Of a stretch of DNA of 64,000 nucleotides, positions 1-9,044 are shown in pieces; position 1 is the stretch's first letter; the number at the start of each line of letters is the position of its first letter. Below the pieces are notes generated by a model. The model saw nothing but the letters and a program-made list of their open reading frames with translations, was not told the origin of the DNA and made no database searches. Position numbers and translations under genes: made by a program. Source of the DNA: Pectinatus haikarae. Its GTDB lineage: Bacteria; Bacillota; Negativicutes; Selenomonadales; Selenomonadaceae. Where the stretch lies: contig NZ_WIQM01000016.1 of NCBI RefSeq assembly GCF_015732185.1, forward strand, positions 186,001 through 250,000. Reading direction: 5' to 3'.

Positions 1-292
1 ATGTTTGATCTTCATGAAGATTAATAATTTTTATCTCATCTTCATTTAATAATTCCTTTTGATATAAAAAGTCAGAAAATTCCTTATATTCTTCTTTATA
101 GAAATCGAAATAAATTTTTTTTATATCTAGTGCAGATTTAAAAATATCTTCAAAAAGTTTTATTAGATACTTTTCGGCAAATGAATTAGTTTTGGTTTTT
201 GATTTATCCATAAATTTTTTTTTCAACTTATCAAATACAGCTTCTTCTTTAATTATACAAAAATATGATTCATTCAATTTTAAAAGTCTCAT
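1..292 (-). CDS. Hypothetical protein, 5' part only (third gene of AVAST-like operon)
   Basis: An open frame starts with ATG at 292-290 and stays open to the window edge, giving the first 97 or so residues of a Lys/Glu/Phe-rich, mostly helical protein that begins MRLLKLNESYF. Its start codon overlaps the stop of the preceding STAND gene in an ATGA arrangement, so the two are probably translationally coupled. I do not recognise the family. Position and coupling fit the third component of a three-gene AVAST type 1-like operon, but that is inference from context. The base composition is as AT-rich as the two genes before it. Confidence 0.6.
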   Translation of the reverse strand, partial: MRLLKLNESYFCIIKEEAVFDKLKKKFMDKSKTKTNSFAEKYLIKLFEDIFKSALDIKKIYFDFYKEEYKEFSDFLYQKELLNEDEIKIINLHEDQT

Positions 293-3084
293 TTCTTTTC
301 TCCATATATAAGTGTAAAAATACTATCGAAATCAATATCTATGTCATTACAAAATATATTTTCTTCGTACAATTGTTTGATAATAATATCATAAGAAGAT
401 TGCTTTATATCCATATTAACCAAGCTACTCAATATTTGCTTTATATTCCCGTTAAGACCTCCATTGGGGTAATTGTTCATTTCTTTTAAAATATCAATAG
501 CAATATCAGGTGAAAATTCATATAAATTTTTCCATAAATTTATTGTATTCCAACAATCTAAATCAAATAAATATAACGTTAATTTGTAAATTATTCTATG
601 ATCTATATTCCATTTATCATACTCAACATTTGCTTGTAGCCAATCTAACAAATAATTATATGGACAAGCAGCACTAGACTCTGTTTGGGAATATCCATAT
701 TCATGCTTATAATAAATCTGAAACATTTCATTCAAAAATTCGCTATACTTACTATTTTCAATTGCTAATTCATTTAATACCTCAAATAATAAATTTATGT
801 TAATTATTTTAAAATAATCACAATCATATTTTAAAATTAAATCATATACTATTCTTTTACTATATTTCTTACAATCAATTAATTCTCTTTTCCATAACCT
901 TTTATCATCTCCTTGAAACCACTTGTCTTCTAGCCCCCATATGTAACGCCAATATAGTTTTTCATATCCTGGCAACTCTTTTAAAATTGGTAATAAACTA
1001 TCAGGTGACATAACTCTAGCTAAATAAAATAAATATTTTGAAACGCCTTCCTTTATGGTACTATAGTTTTCCTCTAACTTTCCCCATAGTTCAGAAATTT
1101 TTTCTTTATCATAATTCTTTAAAATATACTCCGTTAAACAATAATCTCTAAATTCATCAAAAGTAAAACTTATTACCATTGCTGTCTTTCTCAGCATACC
1201 TATTTGTATAAGTTCTTCGTCTTTAAAAACAACCTCATTACTTACCATTTTATATAGCAAGCTCTGTTCCTTTTCACTAAAGATATTTGATGGAACTTTA
1301 AAAAACTCCATATTGTCTAACATATATTTCGCTATTTTATCTAGCAAAGAATAAACATTATCCTTATGGTTTAGTTGCATAACAGGAAATTCTAAACTAT
1401 ATTCATCTGCTTTTTTTTCGATATATTGATTAAAAACTTCGTACTTATATACATCATACAAATATAACTGTTTTTTTCCTGCATTTACCTCACAAAAAAA
1501 TCTTAGTAAGAGAATATCTTCCGTCAATTTTTTGTATGCTCTATCGCTCAATGTATTTTCTCTAATAATAATTTGAAAATATTGTAGATAACCTTTAAAT
1601 ATTCTTTCTTTAAAACTTTCATTTCTAATAGCCATATCTATATGTTCAAAAAATTTTTCATATGTCCCATTCTCAAGTCCCGAAAATTTTTCTTTTAAAA
1701 ATTCATTTCTTGTAGTTAAAATTACTTTTATAAACGAATAATTATTACACTTTTCTAGAAAACCCTTTAAATTTGCACCGAAATTTTCCATAACCGTGTT
1801 TTCATTTAACCCATCTATAATAATTACAAATGATCTGCCTGTTTTCTGCCATTGATCTTCTATTACTGAAAAAATATATTCTATTGTATGATTCCCGAAA
1901 CTTTTTAATTCTTCACTAATCACTAACCATGGATTTTCTTTAAAATCATATGCATTATAATAAAGAACAAAATAGTTCTTTTTTATTAAAAAATTCATTG
2001 TAAAATCGCATAAAAAATTTGTCTTCCCTTGACCTGCATCCTTAGTTAATAAAAGAAACTTTAATGAATTATATTTAATCTTATTCTTTATTCTCCATAA
2101 GGAATGCTCAATTGAATTATTAAAAATATTTTGCCTTATTTTAAAATATTGAGATAATATTTGACTATTTTTTATTTCTTTTAAAGCTTTAGTTTTATTT
2201 TCAGCGTAACATATCTCGTTATTAAAATCTTCAAAAACATTATTGAAATCTGAAAAACTAATATTCTCATTGAATCTATCAAAAGTAATCTTCTTTTCAT
2301 TGCATTCATCCAGCAACTTATTGTATTTACAAAAATTAACATCTTTTATTTCTCTTATCGCTTTTCTTAAAAATAAAATAGGATCAGCAAAATAGCGAAG
2401 AAATTCTTTATAATCACTTTCTTCAACATATATATCTGGAATATATTTTCTGCTTTTAATATTTTTATTAATTTGAACAACTGTAAAATCACTAAGCTTC
2501 TTTTTCAATACAAGCTTACATTCGTTTTCTTTAATATTTTTATCTTGTAATAAGTCAGCAAACCTGTTAACAGAAGACATCCGTATACCCAGTGATCCAT
2601 CATTATCATATGATTGCATTTGTAAAATACCGACAATTCTATTGTTGCAAAGAACAGGTGCACCAGATAATCCTGAATAATCATTAGCTTTGCCAGCAAT
2701 AATGTTTGTCAAATAACAATCCCAATCGTCGGCTTCCGTTACTGAAGGAAGTATGCCTCTACCCGTTACCGAATGTTCCAATTGCTCATTCGATATAAAT
2801 CCATAAATTTTCCAATCAACTTCTTGAGAAAAAATTTCTTCGAGACAAAATATATCTGCCACCTTAGTCAATGAATTAGTTTCTATTTTAAGTACTGCTA
2901 CTGCTGAATTTTCTTTTATAATTTGTGCACTAATTTTACAATCATTAATTACTACGAAATGCTCTTGCCCACAAACAACATGTTTAGCAGTTAAAATTAA
3001 ATTATTATCAATAACTATGCCTGTGCCATTCCGAATGCATTCTTGGTTATAATATGAATTTACTTTTACTATAAACTCTTCCAT
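289..3084 (-). CDS. Trypsin-like protease / STAND P-loop NTPase fusion (Avs1-like sensor)
   Basis: This 931-aa protein has two parts. Residues 1-190 look like a trypsin/HtrA-like serine protease: LILTAKHVV carries His35 and DYSGLSGAPV carries Ser140. Where the catalytic Asp normally sits before AVLK, there is Ala61 (SAVAVLKI), so the triad looks incomplete. Residues from about 340 form a STAND/NACHT-like P-loop NTPase, with Walker A KDAGQGKT (about 348-355) and Walker B FVIIIDGLNE (about 419-428). A long helical C-terminal half follows, as expected of a sensor region. The MBL gene lies 15 bp upstream and the next gene overlaps by 4 bp. The set MBL + protease-STAND + third gene resembles AVAST type 1 antiphage systems, in which the STAND ATPase senses a phage protein and activates an effector. 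The very low GC suggests transfer. Confidence 0.75.
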   Translation of the reverse strand: MEEFIVKVNSYYNQECIRNGTGIVIDNNLILTAKHVVCGQEHFVVINDCKISAQIIKENSAVAVLKIETNSLTKVADIFCLEEIFSQEVDWKIYGFISNEQLEHSVTGRGILPSVTEADDWDCYLTNIIAGKANDYSGLSGAPVLCNNRIVGILQMQSYDNDGSLGIRMSSVNRFADLLQDKNIKENECKLVLKKKLSDFTVVQINKNIKSRKYIPDIYVEESDYKEFLRYFADPILFLRKAIREIKDVNFCKYNKLLDECNEKKITFDRFNENISFSDFNNVFEDFNNEICYAENKTKALKEIKNSQILSQYFKIRQNIFNNSIEHSLWRIKNKIKYNSLKFLLLTKDAGQGKTNFLCDFTMNFLIKKNYFVLYYNAYDFKENPWLVISEELKSFGNHTIEYIFSVIEDQWQKTGRSFVIIIDGLNENTVMENFGANLKGFLEKCNNYSFIKVILTTRNEFLKEKFSGLENGTYEKFFEHIDMAIRNESFKERIFKGYLQYFQIIIRENTLSDRAYKKLTEDILLLRFFCEVNAGKKQLYLYDVYKYEVFNQYIEKKADEYSLEFPVMQLNHKDNVYSLLDKIAKYMLDNMEFFKVPSNIFSEKEQSLLYKMVSNEVVFKDEELIQIGMLRKTAMVISFTFDEFRDYCLTEYILKNYDKEKISELWGKLEENYSTIKEGVSKYLFYLARVMSPDSLLPILKELPGYEKLYWRYIWGLEDKWFQGDDKRLWKRELIDCKKYSKRIVYDLILKYDCDYFKIININLLFEVLNELAIENSKYSEFLNEMFQIYYKHEYGYSQTESSAACPYNYLLDWLQANVEYDKWNIDHRIIYKLTLYLFDLDCWNTINLWKNLYEFSPDIAIDILKEMNNYPNGGLNGNIKQILSSLVNMDIKQSSYDIIIKQLYEENIFCNDIDIDFDSIFTLIYGEKK

Positions 3085-3099
3085 GAATATTCTCCTATG

Positions 3100-4269
3100 C
3101 TAATCTATGGTAATCTCAGAATTACAAAATTCAGCTTTAAATTTATATTTTTCTTGAATATTCTCTATAATTTTCTTCATTTCAACTTCATAATTGAAAT
3201 GTAAAAATAAATTACCTCCTAAAATCACTCTTGCAATTAAGTCTTTTTCAGGATGTCCATATTTTTTCCCATTTGTTGATATCAAAACATGTTTTCCCCT
3301 AGAATGCTCTATCAATTTTATATTTGGTTTAGTAGTTCCGTGATGCGAAATTTTAATAACATCATAGTCCTCTTTTAAATGTTTCCACCATAATTCACTG
3401 TCTGAGTCACCAGTAAATAAAAATCTTTTATTTTTATATTCTATTTCAACAACTATTGATGCTTTGTTTATTACATTCATTTTTGCTAAATTAGATGTTC
3501 CTAACCAATTTTCTATATTGCTAGCAACTGCTGAAATATAAGATGTATCAGATACCTCTTCTTTATATAGCCCCATAAGTAATTCAAATAAGGTTGCAAA
3601 TTCAAAACTATTGTTGATTGCATAATCTTTTCCAAACATTTTTACCATTTCTTTATCAAATTCTGCAGCTAAGCTATCAAGTTGCTTTTTCCCAGGCGAT
3701 AAAACACTAATATTACACTCTCCAATTGAAATTTTACTGCTATTAAATTCATTTATATATTTTACAATCCTATCTCTAAACTGCATGTTTAATCTATATC
3801 CATAAAATGAGCACAATTCTTCGAACTGCTTACTTTGCTGCGCAGAAATTTTTTTTTCTTCAGCTCCGCTTCTCATATATAAACTGCCCTTGGCAACTCT
3901 CATTTGTTTTTTTTGTGTTTCTGATACAATTTTATTTTTATGACAAGTAAATATATCTTTTATAAAGAGAGAGTTAAAAAAACCATTAAACCAGATGTTG
4001 TCTATTTCTATTATGTTAGGGTTTTGTGCAGATCCATTTTCAGTTAGTAATTCAATTGCACCTTCTATATGATCTTGATCAATATGTGATACTATCATCA
4101 AGATTATTTTGCACCCTTTAGCGCGTAGTTGCAACAATAAAGGCTTTAATTTATTATGATAAGTCGCCTTAAATCCACAGTCAATTAGTATACATTCCTT
4201 ATTATCTAACTCTATAACTGAACAATCCCCTGATTCCGCAGGAAGAAAATGAACAACATTTTTCCCCAT
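3100..4269 (-). CDS. MBL-fold hydrolase, ComEC/Rec2-like (Avs1A-like)
   Basis: A 389-aa protein with a metallo-beta-lactamase fold. The metal-binding signature SHIDQDHIEG (H-x-D-x-D-H) lies near residue 61, and later there are FTGDSDSE and the SHHG motif typical of the ComEC/Rec2 C-terminal type. It has no membrane segments, unlike ComEC itself. The start ATG at 4269 follows GGGAG with a 10-nt spacer. It is the first gene of the left-edge operon, 15 bp before the protease-STAND gene. Free-standing ComEC-type MBL proteins occur with STAND proteins in antiphage systems of the AVAST type 1 kind, where they may act as hydrolase effectors. That role is inferred from context. Confidence 0.75.
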   Translation of the reverse strand: MGKNVVHFLPAESGDCSVIELDNKECILIDCGFKATYHNKLKPLLLQLRAKGCKIILMIVSHIDQDHIEGAIELLTENGSAQNPNIIEIDNIWFNGFFNSLFIKDIFTCHKNKIVSETQKKQMRVAKGSLYMRSGAEEKKISAQQSKQFEELCSFYGYRLNMQFRDRIVKYINEFNSSKISIGECNISVLSPGKKQLDSLAAEFDKEMVKMFGKDYAINNSFEFATLFELLMGLYKEEVSDTSYISAVASNIENWLGTSNLAKMNVINKASIVVEIEYKNKRFLFTGDSDSELWWKHLKEDYDVIKISHHGTTKPNIKLIEHSRGKHVLISTNGKKYGHPEKDLIARVILGGNLFLHFNYEVEMKKIIENIQEKYKFKAEFCNSEITID

Positions 4270-4764
4270 TTTATTTTTACTCCCAAATTTTTATTTAATT
4301 AATCACATACAACTCGATAAAAATATTAGAAAGTACTAAAAACTGTATCCACCATAAAAAATACGTGCAACAGTTTAATTTACCACGCCCCTCAAACGCA
4401 GATTTCTATTAATTCTCGCTGGCTTCAAGAAACAATTAGATTAACAAAAAGCAGGTGAAGTCAACTATGCACACCTAGATTTTTAATCAAGCGCAACATG
4501 GGGTTTCTTTGTCAACTATTTTAGCGCATTTAAAGTATTCCTAAGATAGTTCTAATCTCTCACATGTAAATATTCATTAGTTATTTTAATCGTGTTGGGC
4601 CATACTTAAACGGCAAGGGAAGTGTAATGAATTAATCTCCAAATACGTTATTCTAAAATCTCGGCCTTCTTTCACCTCATGGCACCAATTTGATCAAACG
4701 TAGAATTTCTATCAAATTTCCTTGACGTAATCTTCGAGAATCTACCTTTACATTTAATTCCTAC
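4270..4764. other. 495-bp intergenic stretch without a gene
   Basis: No open frame of useful length with a ribosome binding site is visible on either strand. Short in-frame pieces are broken by stops every few dozen bases. The stretch separates the AVAST-like operon from an unrelated membrane protein gene, so it may be decayed DNA from an earlier insertion. The MBL operon promoter must lie in its left part, but I could not pick out a convincing -35/-10 pair. Confidence 0.4.
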
Positions 4765-5451
4765 TTACTGCACAAATACTGAGACGGTTTGTTGTAATTG
4801 GGTTACTACGTCTTTTAGTGTACCCATATGCGAATATATAGTTGATATATGTTTACTAGTTTCTACGAATCTCTCAGTGTTATCATGTTGCTGCTGTAAA
4901 AACAATCTCTGCTTATAATAAAAAACTGGTATATTCAGCGCAAAAAACATTAATAAATTAACAATTCTAGTTGCATTACTACGTACTTCTTCTTTCTTAG
5001 CAGCCCAAAATCTATCATACTCATTTTTAACAAATTCTTTAAAAGTATCCGACATACGAGCTATGTTCATCGCTTTAGATACCTTTTGCAATTTATCCAT
5101 ATAAGATAAAAAAAATTCTGCTTGAGTTTTTGATGGGTTTTTTTCAGATCTTCTGCTAATTGGAGCAATTATTTGCATGGCCAGCAATGTTGCATTTCCG
5201 GCAAGAAATATTAAGTCTACAGCTGAAGAATATTCATTCAGATTATGGGCACCATTTGCCCAATATGGATAAAGTATAATAATTGATGCAACAGCAAGAT
5301 ACGGTAAGCATCGTTTAAAAAGCAAAAAATTAATTTGTTTTATAAAATCATCCGTCAATTCATCAATTCTTATTTTAGTATCATTAGAGTTTTCTTTTGG
5401 AACTCTTCCGATATTTTCTTCAACAATTTTTCGACAAAACCATTTAAACAC
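4765..5451 (-). CDS. Small membrane protein of unknown function
   Basis: A 228-aa protein starting with GTG at 5451, behind an excellent ribosome binding site (GGAGGTGTGAAAG, 8 nt before the start). Residues of about 45-100 contain two hydrophobic stretches (around CLPYLAVASIIILYPYW and DLIFLAGNATLLAMQII), and a third lies near residue 170 (IVNLLMFFALNIPVFYY). The segments between are charged, and the C-terminus is polar and probably helical (KHISTIYSHMGTLKDVVTQL). I do not recognise the family. It lies between two defence-type loci, so an effector or accessory role is possible, but nothing in the sequence proves it. It has no nucleotidyltransferase motif and is therefore not the AbiEii partner of the neighbouring AbiEi-like gene. 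Confidence 0.6.
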   Translation of the reverse strand: MFKWFCRKIVEENIGRVPKENSNDTKIRIDELTDDFIKQINFLLFKRCLPYLAVASIIILYPYWANGAHNLNEYSSAVDLIFLAGNATLLAMQIIAPISRRSEKNPSKTQAEFFLSYMDKLQKVSKAMNIARMSDTFKEFVKNEYDRFWAAKKEEVRSNATRIVNLLMFFALNIPVFYYKQRLFLQQQHDNTERFVETSKHISTIYSHMGTLKDVVTQLQQTVSVFVQ

Positions 5452-5673
5452 CTTTCACACCTCCATAATAGACGCTTTCAAATTATAAGCGTTATCTTTC
5501 AATGACGCATTTCGATTAATATTCATAATAAATATACCGCCTTGTTATTCCAAATAAAAATAGCCTACGCAAAAATTCTTCTTGGCAAAATAATTGTAGA
5601 CAAATTTGATAACTTAAATTAGATGACTTTGCCTGATTTTTCAAGCGAGCCAAGATGGACGCGACAACATCTT

Positions 5674-6270
5674 TCATAACCATACTCCTATAGTAGTTCT
5701 GACTTTCTTTTCTGTTCTTAGTTTTTTTGCATATATCATTAAACGAGGAATATTTTTTTTAGGATCTTTTATATAAGCTTGGATTGCTTTGTTATATATC
5801 TCAACATCCATCTTATTCATTTGACGAAGGCAATCACAAATCACTCTCTCACGGTCATATATTTTCATTGAAATATCCTCTATTGTGCAACTTTCTACTC
5901 CTATTTCCAGAAGCTTCGCCTGCATATAGAATGGTTTTATAGCTGGATAATCAATATCAAAACGTGATTTCGTAGAATTCTTATCAACTGCAAGACACCA
6001 TGCTGCAGGTGTTCTATCCGTATAGCCATAGTACTGAAGAGCCGTTTCCATACAAAGAATCGCATCAGGAAATAGTTTGGCAATTGTGGCAGCTTCACTG
6101 AAGGAACGGTCATCCTGCCATTGATAGTACCCATACCGTATTTTTTCGACGTATCCATCTTGCATAAGCTGGCACAGAAGTTTGTAATAAATACCACATT
6201 CAGAAAGCTCTTTTGTGCGCATAATGCCATCATGGGTATCAAATATTTTTTTTACACTTTCCGTATCCAT
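5674..6270 (-). CDS. AbiEi-type antitoxin / transcriptional regulator (orphan)
   Basis: A 198-aa protein with an N-terminal winged-helix region (GIMRTKELSECGIYYKLL.. then VEKIRYGYYQW) and a following region with ERVICDCLRQ, both typical of type IV antitoxins of the AbiEi family. In abortive-infection AbiE systems, AbiEi represses its own operon by binding inverted repeats in the promoter and counteracts the nucleotidyltransferase AbiEii. No AbiEii gene lies downstream: 222 bp without a gene are followed by an unrelated membrane protein. The toxin is therefore missing, or this is a free-standing regulator. The upstream region carries a near-perfect palindrome (6289-6313) and an 18-bp direct repeat (6312-6329 and 6392-6409) that may be its operators. 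Confidence 0.75.
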   Translation of the reverse strand: MDTESVKKIFDTHDGIMRTKELSECGIYYKLLCQLMQDGYVEKIRYGYYQWQDDRSFSEAATIAKLFPDAILCMETALQYYGYTDRTPAAWCLAVDKNSTKSRFDIDYPAIKPFYMQAKLLEIGVESCTIEDISMKIYDRERVICDCLRQMNKMDVEIYNKAIQAYIKDPKKNIPRLMIYAKKLRTEKKVRTTIGVWL

Positions 6271-6288
6271 GATTACATCCTTTCATAA

Positions 6289-6313
6289 CTTTAAGAAAAT
6301 ATTTTTCTTAAAG
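6289..6313. promoter_or_regulatory. AT-rich palindrome upstream of the AbiEi-like gene
   Basis: The 25-bp segment begins CTTTAAGAAAAT and ends ATTTTTCTTAAAG. Its two arms are near-perfect inverted copies. It lies 19 bp before the start codon of the AbiEi-like gene, overlapping where the promoter and leader should be. AbiEi proteins autoregulate through inverted repeats, so this is a plausible operator. The assignment is inference. Confidence 0.45.
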
Positions 6314-6409
6314 CGGATAAAGTTCTAAATACAGATTACAGCTTTATTTAGCATAAGTCAAATTAATTCTTTAAGAACTTTTTTGTATATTAGCGGATAA
6401 AGTTCTAAA
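6312..6409. repeat. Two exact 18-bp direct repeats, AGCGGATAAAGTTCTAAA
   Basis: AGCGGATAAAGTTCTAAA occurs at 6312-6329 and again, identically, at 6392-6409, 80 bp apart. An inverted copy of its AAAGTTCT core sits between them at 6374-6381 (AGAACTTT). Two direct copies and one inverted half-site in a promoter region look like multiple binding sites for one regulator, most simply the adjacent AbiEi-like protein. Confidence 0.55.
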
Positions 6410-6436
6410 ATAAGCTTTTATTTCTTTCAATATCCA

Positions 6437-6461
6437 CTAGGTGTCCATAATGGACCCCTAG
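6437..6461. repeat. Dispersed palindrome, copy 1 (GTCCATAATGGAC family)
   Basis: A 25-bp palindrome running from CTAG through GTGTCCATAATGGACCCC to CTAG, with one mismatch. The core TCCAT-A-ATGGA is shared with copies at 22384, 24930 and 25054. It lies between the AbiEi-like gene and coiled-coil gene copy A, 176 bp before the AbiEi start. It is probably a binding site of an element-encoded protein. Confidence 0.6.
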
Positions 6462-6477
6462 CTCAAACTATAAATAT

Positions 6478-6509
6478 AGGGCTTTGCTATTATTCATAGC
6501 AGAAGCCCT
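6478..6509. other. Strong hairpin with no T-run
   Basis: AGGGCTTTGCTAT pairs with ATAGCAGAAGCCCT across a 5-nt loop, with one bulged G. Neither strand continues into a clear T-run, so it is a weak terminator candidate. It may insulate coiled-coil gene copy A (ending at 6658) from the AbiEi-like gene on the minus strand. Confidence 0.4.
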
Positions 6510-6657
6510 TATCTCATTTATTCATAAAATATATAAATTTTTCTACTCAAACATAAAAGCATCGAAAATGTTATTTAAAAGAGAACTACCAACAAATGTA
6601 CTTTTATGTATACTAACACATCTCTAATTATCATATAAGTGCATTGCGCTCATTAAA

Positions 6658-7671
6658 TCATCGCGAACGCTCCTTTTGACGTTCTTGACTACGCACATCA
6701 TCTTTTGATTCAACACGAAGAAGTACTTTTTTGGGCTTTTTAATATTAACTTCATTATTAAAAACCTTATCTTGATTAACGTTAACGGTTCTATCTTTCA
6801 ACTCTTCAATTGCATGCTGCACCGACGGCTGCTGCTTTTCTACCATTTTTACTTCTTCTTGCGTTTTTTCTGCGCCCTGCTCTTTCTTATCGAATGGTGA
6901 AAGGTTTAGAACTTTTTCTTTCTTTGCCTGTAAATATTGAATTCCTTTATCAAAAACAAATGCTGTTTTTTGAACGGCCTGGTCCACAATGCTATAAGCT
7001 TTATTCCGAACTGCAACTTTTATTTTATCTGGCATTTCCTGAATACCAGTATAAACTTGCTTTACTTGTTCACGAGCCTCTTTCCATAGAGCAGCTGCGA
7101 TGACCGGCTTTTGCCAACGAATCTCCGCGCGGAGATTTTCTATATCAGAAATAATTTTTTCACCATTATCCACTAAATTCTGCATTTTTTCCGACGAACT
7201 GCCTCTTGTCTGTTCCTGCATCCTCTCAATAATATTCTTGATTTGTTCCATTTCCCGCTGAACTTGTCGTTCACGTTCTACGAGCTTTTCATATTCCGTT
7301 TGCAGAAAAAGACTGGCTTGTTGAAAAAAAGTTACCGTTTTATCTGAAGCGGTCATAATATCCTGCTCAGAACGTGGTTTCTCCGGTACGGCTTGTAAAT
7401 TCTGCAAATTTTCCTTGATAGCTTCATGTTTCGGCTCATATTCCAGCCAAGTTTCCGGCGATGGTATATACTCCTGTTCTGCCTTCAAAAACTGATCCAT
7501 CTTCTCGTACAAATTGTCCGCGGCCTTGCCAATATCATGATGCACAATTTTCGGGGCTTTATCAAGCGTATCTTGTACGCTTTTTTTCATATCCTGTTTT
7601 AGCTGATGTGCAATATTCCCATAATTTTGCACATCAGCTTCATCGATCATCTGCCATAAATCTTTTTCCAT
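6658..7671 (-). CDS. Coiled-coil protein, copy A (paralogue of 18093-19109)
   Basis: A 337-aa, highly charged helical protein. The N-terminal MEKDLWQMIDEAD and the central IPSPETWLEYEPKHEAIKE are nearly identical to the copy at 18093-19109. Long Glu/Gln/Lys-rich heptad-like stretches (residues about 120-170) suggest a coiled coil, and the C-terminus is basic. I do not know a function. Proteins like this accompany ArdC and parAB genes here, which suggests a backbone gene of the mobile element. Similarity to copy B begins at about the start codon: copy B has a GGGAG ribosome binding site, while copy A has only a weak upstream GGTGG. The DNA upstream of copy A may therefore have been replaced by the defence cargo that ends at 7725. 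Confidence 0.65.
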   Translation of the reverse strand: MEKDLWQMIDEADVQNYGNIAHQLKQDMKKSVQDTLDKAPKIVHHDIGKAADNLYEKMDQFLKAEQEYIPSPETWLEYEPKHEAIKENLQNLQAVPEKPRSEQDIMTASDKTVTFFQQASLFLQTEYEKLVERERQVQREMEQIKNIIERMQEQTRGSSSEKMQNLVDNGEKIISDIENLRAEIRWQKPVIAAALWKEAREQVKQVYTGIQEMPDKIKVAVRNKAYSIVDQAVQKTAFVFDKGIQYLQAKKEKVLNLSPFDKKEQGAEKTQEEVKMVEKQQPSVQHAIEELKDRTVNVNQDKVFNNEVNIKKPKKVLLRVESKDDVRSQERQKERSR

Positions 7672-7724
7672 AACGCTTTAATCCACCGTACAGACAAGAA
7701 ACATCCACATCTATAAGGCTAATC

Positions 7725-9044
7725 TTAAGGAAACTCTGTCTTTACCCCTATTGCTTTGATCTCCTGGACGATTTCGGCAATCGGATCGTTTTTTTTCGCC
7801 TTTCTTCTAACCAATTGAACATATCTATCCAACGATTTTTTTACCTCAAGGTCCACAACCTGTTTTGCATAGGCCTCAATCTCATCGGCATATTTACGAA
7901 GTTTCTGCGCTTTAAACCAGCCGGCCATCTGTTGCTCGATGTTCTCGACCAACTGCTTCTGGCGTTTTTCCATGGCCTGGATCGTCTGCAGCTCTTTCTG
8001 TCTTTCTTCTTCAATTGCGCGCTGACGTTCCCGTTCCCTTTCCCTTATTTCCTCTTCCCTGTTCTGTATGACCCATGCAATTTTTGCCTCCAGGGCGGTT
8101 TTGACCATCCACTTGAATACCTCGCCCAATTGTTCTTCTAAAGATGCCTCGGCAGAATCAGCAAGGGCTAAGACCCGCTCCATCTTGTCTTTTTCCCAGT
8201 AATCAGAAATTTGCTTGAATTCAATTTCCAGCTTGCCGGTGAACACTTTTTCATACATGGGCCTGAATTCGTGAACCATGTTTTCGGACGGCATATCGGC
8301 GATGACGGCCCGTCGTTTTGCCATCGCTTCTTTCACCTGAAATGAAAAGGAGTTTTTAAATAAATTAATACTGGCACAGTCGGCAGCTTCTCGTTGGTTA
8401 TAATGCGGACTTTCAACCTTAACCTTACCGCCCACCTCTTCTACCGCTTTTATAAGCGCGTCAACGATCCGGCAGGCCCGATTGCTCTGTCTGTCGGACA
8501 CCTTGATCGGCAAGACCATGTGATCAGGGCGGTATTGTACTTTGGGAAAGAACGCCACGTCCCCGAACTGGAACATATCGCGGAACTGATGCTCTCTGTT
8601 GCGCACCTTCCGATATTCAATTTCCTTTTGATATTCAATAATCAGAGGATGAAATGGGTCGACTTTTTTCGAAACATGGATCTTCCCGCACCATTTTTCA
8701 AACGCCTCCCGGGAGCGGGGTGTAAACACGTCAAGTCCATCGAGCTTTTTCAATTTTTCTGTTGGTTGGGCACTGATATCGATAAATTCCATTTCATGCT
8801 CATGTTTCGTATTTCTTAAAACAATGCTCTCCTCTTTGGCTTTCACTACTGGCAATTCGGGCTTCGACACCTTGGCTCCGGCCTTCACTTTAGCCCAATA
8901 GCCGAGCGGCGGCAGAGGAATTTGCAGATTGATGCAGCGTTTGCGCAGACCGTTGTCGGAAATCCCATAACGCTTTGCTACGGTAGTTACCGGCTCGCTC
9001 CAAACTTCGTTATACAGCTTTGTTCTTTCGTCTTCAGTACTCAT
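7725..9044 (-). CDS. Unknown protein with N-terminal HTH-like domain (second gene of a two-gene module)
   Basis: A 439-aa protein. The first 60 residues (LYNEVWSEPVTTVAKRYGIS, then LRKRC and PLPPLGYWAKVKAGAKV) match a widespread helix-turn-helix-like module, LYxxVWxxPxxxxAxxYGxS..GYWAKxxxGK, often found in proteins near transposons and defence genes. The middle is mixed alpha/beta, and residues of about 320-400 form a long Glu/Arg-rich coiled coil (REEEIRERERERQRAIEEER). Its ATG overlaps the stop of the preceding 552-aa gene by 4 bp (ATGA), so the two are coupled. GC content is visibly higher than in the left-edge operon. I do not recognise the full-length family. DNA binding by the N-terminus is likely. 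Confidence 0.6.
   Translation of the reverse strand: MSTEDERTKLYNEVWSEPVTTVAKRYGISDNGLRKRCINLQIPLPPLGYWAKVKAGAKVSKPELPVVKAKEESIVLRNTKHEHEMEFIDISAQPTEKLKKLDGLDVFTPRSREAFEKWCGKIHVSKKVDPFHPLIIEYQKEIEYRKVRNREHQFRDMFQFGDVAFFPKVQYRPDHMVLPIKVSDRQSNRACRIVDALIKAVEEVGGKVKVESPHYNQREAADCASINLFKNSFSFQVKEAMAKRRAVIADMPSENMVHEFRPMYEKVFTGKLEIEFKQISDYWEKDKMERVLALADSAEASLEEQLGEVFKWMVKTALEAKIAWVIQNREEEIRERERERQRAIEEERQKELQTIQAMEKRQKQLVENIEQQMAGWFKAQKLRKYADEIEAYAKQVVDLEVKKSLDRYVQLVRRKAKKNDPIAEIVQEIKAIGVKTEFP

Noticed and set aside
4270-4764. A hidden small gene between the MBL gene and the membrane protein gene.
   Set aside because: Every frame is interrupted and no ribosome binding site precedes a credible start.
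4765-5451. Possible AbiEii toxin partner of the AbiEi-like gene.
   Set aside because: The protein has three hydrophobic segments and no nucleotidyltransferase GS-type motif, and 222 bp separate it from the AbiEi gene.
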